DNA from: CAXBDP01 sp964598395 | Lineage (GTDB): Bacteria; Bacteroidota; Bacteroidia; Cytophagales; Cyclobacteriaceae | Direction of reading: 5' to 3' | Assembly: GCA_964598395.1 (NCBI GenBank) | Contig: CAZRBW010000020.1 | Coordinates: 1-44,701, forward strand | Length of the DNA stretch: 44,701 nucleotides | Part shown: piece by piece, positions 41,264-44,701 of the stretch | Position numbering within the stretch: position 1 is the first letter of the stretch | Layout: each line of letters begins with the position of its first letter | The notes under the pieces: model-generated | Database searches by the model: none | What the model saw: only the letters and a program-made list of their open reading frames with translations | Told to the model about the DNA's origin: nothing | Made by a program: the position numbers and the translations under genes

Positions 41264-43462
41264 ATGAAAAAAAATCTATTCTTACTCGTTTTAGCGATAT
41301 CATTTTTTGTAGCACCAGATTCTTTTGGCCAACAAGGCCTTGAATTAGATCCATTAATAGCCAAAAAAGCAAGAAGCCCAATCGTAATTGATGGTGTATT
41401 GGATGAAGCCGATTGGGACTTGGCCATACCAACGGATCAATTTTTCCAATACTATCCAGCCGATACGTCAATGGCAGAAGCTCAAACTCAAGTCCGTATC
41501 ACTTACGATGACAATTTCATTTATGTGGGTGCCATCATGCAAAACAAAGGGCCAAGAGGATATGTAAGTACTTCATTAAGAAGAGATTTTCGAGGAGAAC
41601 AAAATGATGGTTTCACTGTAACATTCGATACCTTTTTGGACAGAACAAATGCCTATCAATTTGGATTGAATCCTTATGGAGTACAGCGTGAAGGACTTGT
41701 TGCAAATGGTGGGTTGGGTCCTGGAGATTTAAGTTTGGCTTGGGACAATGTATGGTTTGCCGAAGCAAAAATCTACGATGGATATTGGATTGCAGAAATG
41801 GCAATTCCTCTTAAAACTTTAAGATTTAAAGAAGGCTCAACCAAATGGAATGCAAATTTTTATCGAATTGATAGTGAATATAATGAGCGATCTACTTGGG
41901 CGCCTATTCCTAAAAATTACAGCATGATTGCATTGGCATTTGCCAGAGAAATAATTTGGGATGAACCACTCGGCAGTCCTGGATCCAACATAGCTGTAAT
42001 ACCCTTTACAGCGGGCGGAGTAAGTAAAAACTACTTAGAAGGAACGCCCGAAAGTCGTAATTTCAGTATGGGTGGAGATGCGAAAGTCGCTATTGGCCCA
42101 GCGCTGAATTTAGATCTAACATTCAATCCAGATTTCTCTCAAGTAGAAGTAGATCAGCAGGTAACTAATCTCGATCGTTTCGAAATATTCTTTCCTGAAA
42201 GGCGGCAATTTTTCTTGGAAAATGCTGATTTGTTTTCTGATTTCGGTATGCAGCGAGCAAGGCCGTTTTTCTCAAGACGCATTGGGGTAGATCGGGACGA
42301 AAATACTGGTCAGAATATCCAAAACAGAATTTTACTTGGCGGACGTGTAAGTGGCAAAATCGATAATAATTGGCGGGTGGGTTTGCTCAATATGCAAACT
42401 GATAAAATACCTGAAAGTGGAGTAGAAAGTAAAAACTTTACCGTAGCGGCAGTTCAACGCAAAATATTTGGCAGATCAAATATTGGGATGATCTTAGTAA
42501 ATAAAGAGTCTTTCGATTTGAGCACCACGAATAATTATAATAGATTGGTAGGTTTGGATTACAACCTTGCATCAAGCGATAATAAATGGTCGGGCAAATT
42601 CTTTTTCCACAAATCTATTGAACACGATAATCCAGACAAAAGCTTTGCTGCCCATGGCCGGCTATTGTACGATGATTTGAACTGGACGGCTAGCTTGACA
42701 TACACCAAAATTGGTGAAAACTATAATCCAGAAGTAGGCTTTACTCCGAGAACGAATTATAGCCAAGCTTCACCTCGCATAGGCTATCAGTGGTTTCCGC
42801 AATCCACACTGGTAAACCGACACGGACCCACAATAGATCTTGATTTCACTTGGAATCAAGAGTATGGTATGACAGACCAAGACCATTCATTAAGATATGA
42901 AGTGAGATTCCAATCGCTGGCAAATTTCAGTGTAAGCGCTAAGCAAACTTACACGTATCTATTTTTCTCATTCGACCCTACCAATACAGGTGGCGCGCGA
43001 TTAGCAGCTGATACTGAATACCGCAATTGGATCTACGACATTGGATTCAGGTCTAATTTAAGACTTCCATTCAGCTATACAATCAATGCAAGCACTGGAG
43101 AATATTTCAATGGCACCAGAGATAATGTAAGAGCTTCTGTCAATTGGAGATTTGGCTATTCGGGTACTATTTCGCTTGATGCCAATTACAATAAAATCCG
43201 CCTTCCAGAACCTTATAATGATGCCGATCTATTCTTAATCGGCCCCAAATTCGATTTCACATTCTCTCGTAGTGTATTCTGGACTACTTTCGTCCAATAC
43301 AACAATCAGATTGATAATGTGAATATCAACACCCGCTTCCAGTGGAGATACAGACCTGTTTCGGATTTATTTATTGTGTACACAGATAATTACTTCCCTG
43401 ATCAGTGGATGTCAAAAAACAGAGCACTCGTTCTTAAAATGACCTATTGGTTAAATATTTAG
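41264..43462 (+). CDS. DUF5916 outer-membrane protein with CBM9-like N-terminal domain
   Basis: 732 aa. Signal peptide (LLVLAISFFVAPDSFG), then a carbohydrate-binding family 9-like domain (about 35-230: IVIDGVLDEADWDLAIP, VRITYDDNFIYVGAIM, DNVWFAEAKIYDGYWIAEMAIPLKTLRF in pieces), and a DUF5916 region whose C-terminal two thirds look like outer-membrane beta strands (LDLTFNPDFSQVEVDQQVTNLDRFEIFFPERRQFFLEN in pieces is the hallmark block). Ends in strand LVLKMTYWLNI. Function not established. Follows the two-component pair by 141 bp. Confidence 0.87.
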   Translation: MKKNLFLLVLAISFFVAPDSFGQQGLELDPLIAKKARSPIVIDGVLDEADWDLAIPTDQFFQYYPADTSMAEAQTQVRITYDDNFIYVGAIMQNKGPRGYVSTSLRRDFRGEQNDGFTVTFDTFLDRTNAYQFGLNPYGVQREGLVANGGLGPGDLSLAWDNVWFAEAKIYDGYWIAEMAIPLKTLRFKEGSTKWNANFYRIDSEYNERSTWAPIPKNYSMIALAFAREIIWDEPLGSPGSNIAVIPFTAGGVSKNYLEGTPESRNFSMGGDAKVAIGPALNLDLTFNPDFSQVEVDQQVTNLDRFEIFFPERRQFFLENADLFSDFGMQRARPFFSRRIGVDRDENTGQNIQNRILLGGRVSGKIDNNWRVGLLNMQTDKIPESGVESKNFTVAAVQRKIFGRSNIGMILVNKESFDLSTTNNYNRLVGLDYNLASSDNKWSGKFFFHKSIEHDNPDKSFAAHGRLLYDDLNWTASLTYTKIGENYNPEVGFTPRTNYSQASPRIGYQWFPQSTLVNRHGPTIDLDFTWNQEYGMTDQDHSLRYEVRFQSLANFSVSAKQTYTYLFFSFDPTNTGGARLAADTEYRNWIYDIGFRSNLRLPFSYTINASTGEYFNGTRDNVRASVNWRFGYSGTISLDANYNKIRLPEPYNDADLFLIGPKFDFTFSRSVFWTTFVQYNNQIDNVNINTRFQWRYRPVSDLFIVYTDNYFPDQWMSKNRALVLKMTYWLNI

Positions 43463-43516
43463 CAGTTACAGCATCAAGTTTAGGCTAGCTTCGCTATTTT
43501 GAAGAAAATTCGAGCG

Positions 43517-44641
43517 ATGAAAAATTTACTGCTACTCATTTTCCTATTGCCAAGTATTGTCTGCGCTCAAAAAAGTAGAGTGCGAGACCTTGGCATTGAA
43601 GTGGGCGTAATGCGAACTGGCGAACAAAATGCCATTACCGATGTACCTGGCGTGCAAGTTGGCCATAGCACCTTGATTGAAGGTGAAAATATTCGCACTG
43701 GAGTTACGGCAATTTTAGCGCATGGAGAAAATCTATTTCTACAAAAAGTACCTGCTGCCATTTATGTTGGCAATGGTTTTGGCAAACTGGCTGGCAGCAC
43801 CCAAGTGCAGGAATTAGGCAATATTGAAACTCCCATAATCCTCACAAATACACTTAGCGTGGGCACTGCCATTTCTGCTACGGTGGAATATATGCTTGGC
43901 TTGGAAGAAATGGAAAGTGTAGGCTCCGTAAATGCCGTTGTGGGCGAAACCAATGATGGCGGCCTCAATGACATTAGAGGAATGCATGTGAAAAAGGAGC
44001 ATGTTTGGGAAGCAATAAAAAATGCTAAATCCGGCGAAGTAGAAGAAGGACATGTAGGTGCTGGCACTGGCACCGTGGCATTTGGCTGGAAAGGTGGAAT
44101 TGGTACTTCCTCCCGCGTATTACCAAAATCGGCGGGAGGATATACTGTGGGTGTCATTGTGCAAAGCAATTTCGGTGGCGTGCTGCAAGTGAATGGCGTG
44201 CCAATCGATAAAGAAATGAATCGCCACATGCTTAGAAATGCCTATGAAAGTGCTGATGGATCTTGCATGATTGTAGTAATGACCGATGCTCCTGTGAATG
44301 AACGCAACCTCGAAAGAATGGCCAAAAGAGCCATGATGGGATTGGCCAAAACAGGTGGAATCGCTTCAAATGGTAGTGGTGATTATGTAATTGCTGCTTC
44401 CAATGCACCGGAATTGAGAATCTCTCATAATTCTAGAGAAAGCCTAAATCCTCCCGCTTCTTTTCTAAGAAATGATAATATGACTTTACTATTTATGGCC
44501 ACTATCGAAGCCACGGAAGAAGCTATTCTTAATTCTTTATTTATGGCAGAAGATATGACTGGCCGTGGAGGTAGAACGGTAAAAGCAATGCCAATCTCAG
44601 AAGTTATGGAAATTTATAAGAAATATCAGCCAGAGAAATAA
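43517..44641 (+). CDS. P1-family (DmpA-type) aminopeptidase, secreted
   Basis: 374 aa from ATG 43517 (a TTG at 43499 in frame is less likely because the signal peptide MKNLLLLIFLLPSIVCAQ starts here). Family S58: VRDLGIEVGV, AITDVPGVQVGH, VTAILAH, and the self-processing site SNGSGDYVIA where cleavage before Ser287 would expose the N-terminal nucleophile. Also VGETNDGGLNDIRG and VGAGTGTVAFGWKGGIGTSSR (in part). Releases N-terminal amino acids or D-amino-acid esters/amides in the periplasm. Holds three octamers, two forming an inverted pair (44109-44139). Confidence 0.9.
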   Translation: MKNLLLLIFLLPSIVCAQKSRVRDLGIEVGVMRTGEQNAITDVPGVQVGHSTLIEGENIRTGVTAILAHGENLFLQKVPAAIYVGNGFGKLAGSTQVQELGNIETPIILTNTLSVGTAISATVEYMLGLEEMESVGSVNAVVGETNDGGLNDIRGMHVKKEHVWEAIKNAKSGEVEEGHVGAGTGTVAFGWKGGIGTSSRVLPKSAGGYTVGVIVQSNFGGVLQVNGVPIDKEMNRHMLRNAYESADGSCMIVVMTDAPVNERNLERMAKRAMMGLAKTGGIASNGSGDYVIAASNAPELRISHNSRESLNPPASFLRNDNMTLLFMATIEATEEAILNSLFMAEDMTGRGGRTVKAMPISEVMEIYKKYQPEK

Positions 44642-44701
44642 GCTAGCTTACTTTAAGATCGCTGCGATTATTTACCATTTCTTAGAATAGCATTCATAGG
44701 A

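Larger units (their letters stand above)
16..44457. repeat. over-represented octamer GCGGGAGG, 31 copies
   Basis: Exact copies read on the plus strand start at 2518, 5336, 9758, 12929, 14439, 16572, 18010, 20078, 21852, 22514, 26484, 29847, 33893 and 44132 (14 copies). Copies reading CCTCCCGC on the plus strand start at 16, 6374, 8939, 9992, 13799, 17836, 21081, 21995, 24938, 29540, 32094, 34638, 37108, 38783, 40954, 44109 and 44450 (17). Mean spacing is about 1.4 kb. Three copies (6374, 26484, 29847) are intergenic; the rest are in genes, in sense and antisense orientation. Counts were made by eye. Confidence 0.92.

Noticed and set aside
43762..44229. 155-aa minus-strand ORF inside the P1-peptidase gene
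   Set aside because: Antisense shadow rich in Pro, Ser and Thr, with no start context or family.
16..44457. Octamer as KOPS-type chromosome-orienting sequence
   Set aside because: KOPS and most Chi words show strong strand bias within a replichore; here the split is 14:17. A Chi role is not fully excluded, but KOPS is unlikely.
16..44457. Octamer as Shine-Dalgarno sequence because it contains GGAGG
   Set aside because: None of the 31 copies lies at a normal distance before a start codon of the called genes, and half are in the opposite orientation.
16..44457. Octamer as a restriction-enzyme target
   Set aside because: It is non-palindromic and strongly enriched; restriction targets tend to be avoided. 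A methylation mark remains possible but nothing in the window supports it.
1..44701. tRNA, rRNA, prophage or insertion sequence
   Set aside because: I found no tRNA cloverleaf in the intergenic gaps, no rRNA blocks, and no transposase, integrase or phage structural genes.

Overview
The window looks like a chromosomal segment of a Bacteroidota bacterium, most likely Cytophagales (Marivirga/Fulvivirga/Roseivirga-like; genus not resolvable by eye). Reasons: low G+C, a gldH gliding-lipoprotein gene behind a RicT/PSP1 gene, DUF3667, DUF5916 and DUF1080 proteins, many SPI/SPII outer-envelope proteins, start codons without Shine-Dalgarno sequences, and promoter elements of the Bacteroidota type (TTG-N19-TAnnTTTG). 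Two runs of exactly 100 N (16586-16685, 28183-28282) mark it as a scaffolded draft assembly; they cut a GMC oxidoreductase and leuS.

Layout. 1-6.4 kb: housekeeping (kdsD divergent from recQ, then purD, ricT-like, gldH). 6.4-10.8 kb: an outer-membrane barrel, a small membrane peptide plus a DUF3667 protein, and a divergent SDR / Cys-Met PLP enzyme pair. 10.8-20.7 kb: a two-armed sugar catabolism locus. The left arm (minus strand) encodes a DUF1080 lipoprotein, a sugar isomerase/epimerase TIM barrel and a Gfo/Idh/MocA oxidoreductase. The right arm (plus strand) encodes an MFS permease, a second TIM barrel, a GMC oxidoreductase, a second Gfo/Idh/MocA protein, a gluconate-dehydrogenase subunit-3-like protein and a third TIM barrel. 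Most right-arm proteins carry twin-arginine-type leaders, so the set resembles a 3-keto-sugar (oxidise, then cleave) pathway split between periplasm and cytoplasm. 20.7-26.5 kb: GDPD and alpha/beta hydrolase genes, a compact SPFH - PH-like membrane protein - Arc/RHH - Zn-ribbon operon with a 12-bp inverted repeat abutting the first start codon, and an amidohydrolase lipoprotein. 26.6-30.8 kb: leuS, msrA, a cluster of short interspersed repeats, a DinB-like gene and a 36-aa basic protein. 31.1-33.6 kb: YceI - porin - YceI operon. 33.6-36.5 kb: a fluoride riboswitch with a CLC-F fluoride/proton antiporter, then a group II PLP decarboxylase. 36.5-44.7 kb: FkbM methyltransferase, rlmD, a conserved hypothetical, a LytS/LytR-type two-component pair, a DUF5916 protein and a P1-family peptidase.

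The strongest unexplained signal is not a gene. The exact octamer GCGGGAGG (or its complement CCTCCCGC) occurs 31 times by hand count, in both orientations, in all three reading frames and in intergenic DNA, where composition predicts fewer than one. Single-mismatch versions are few, and the second base after the octamer is A or T in all 31 copies. This is the behaviour of a genome-wide recognised word (DNA uptake sequence, Chi-like or protein-binding site), and I know of no described function for it in this group.
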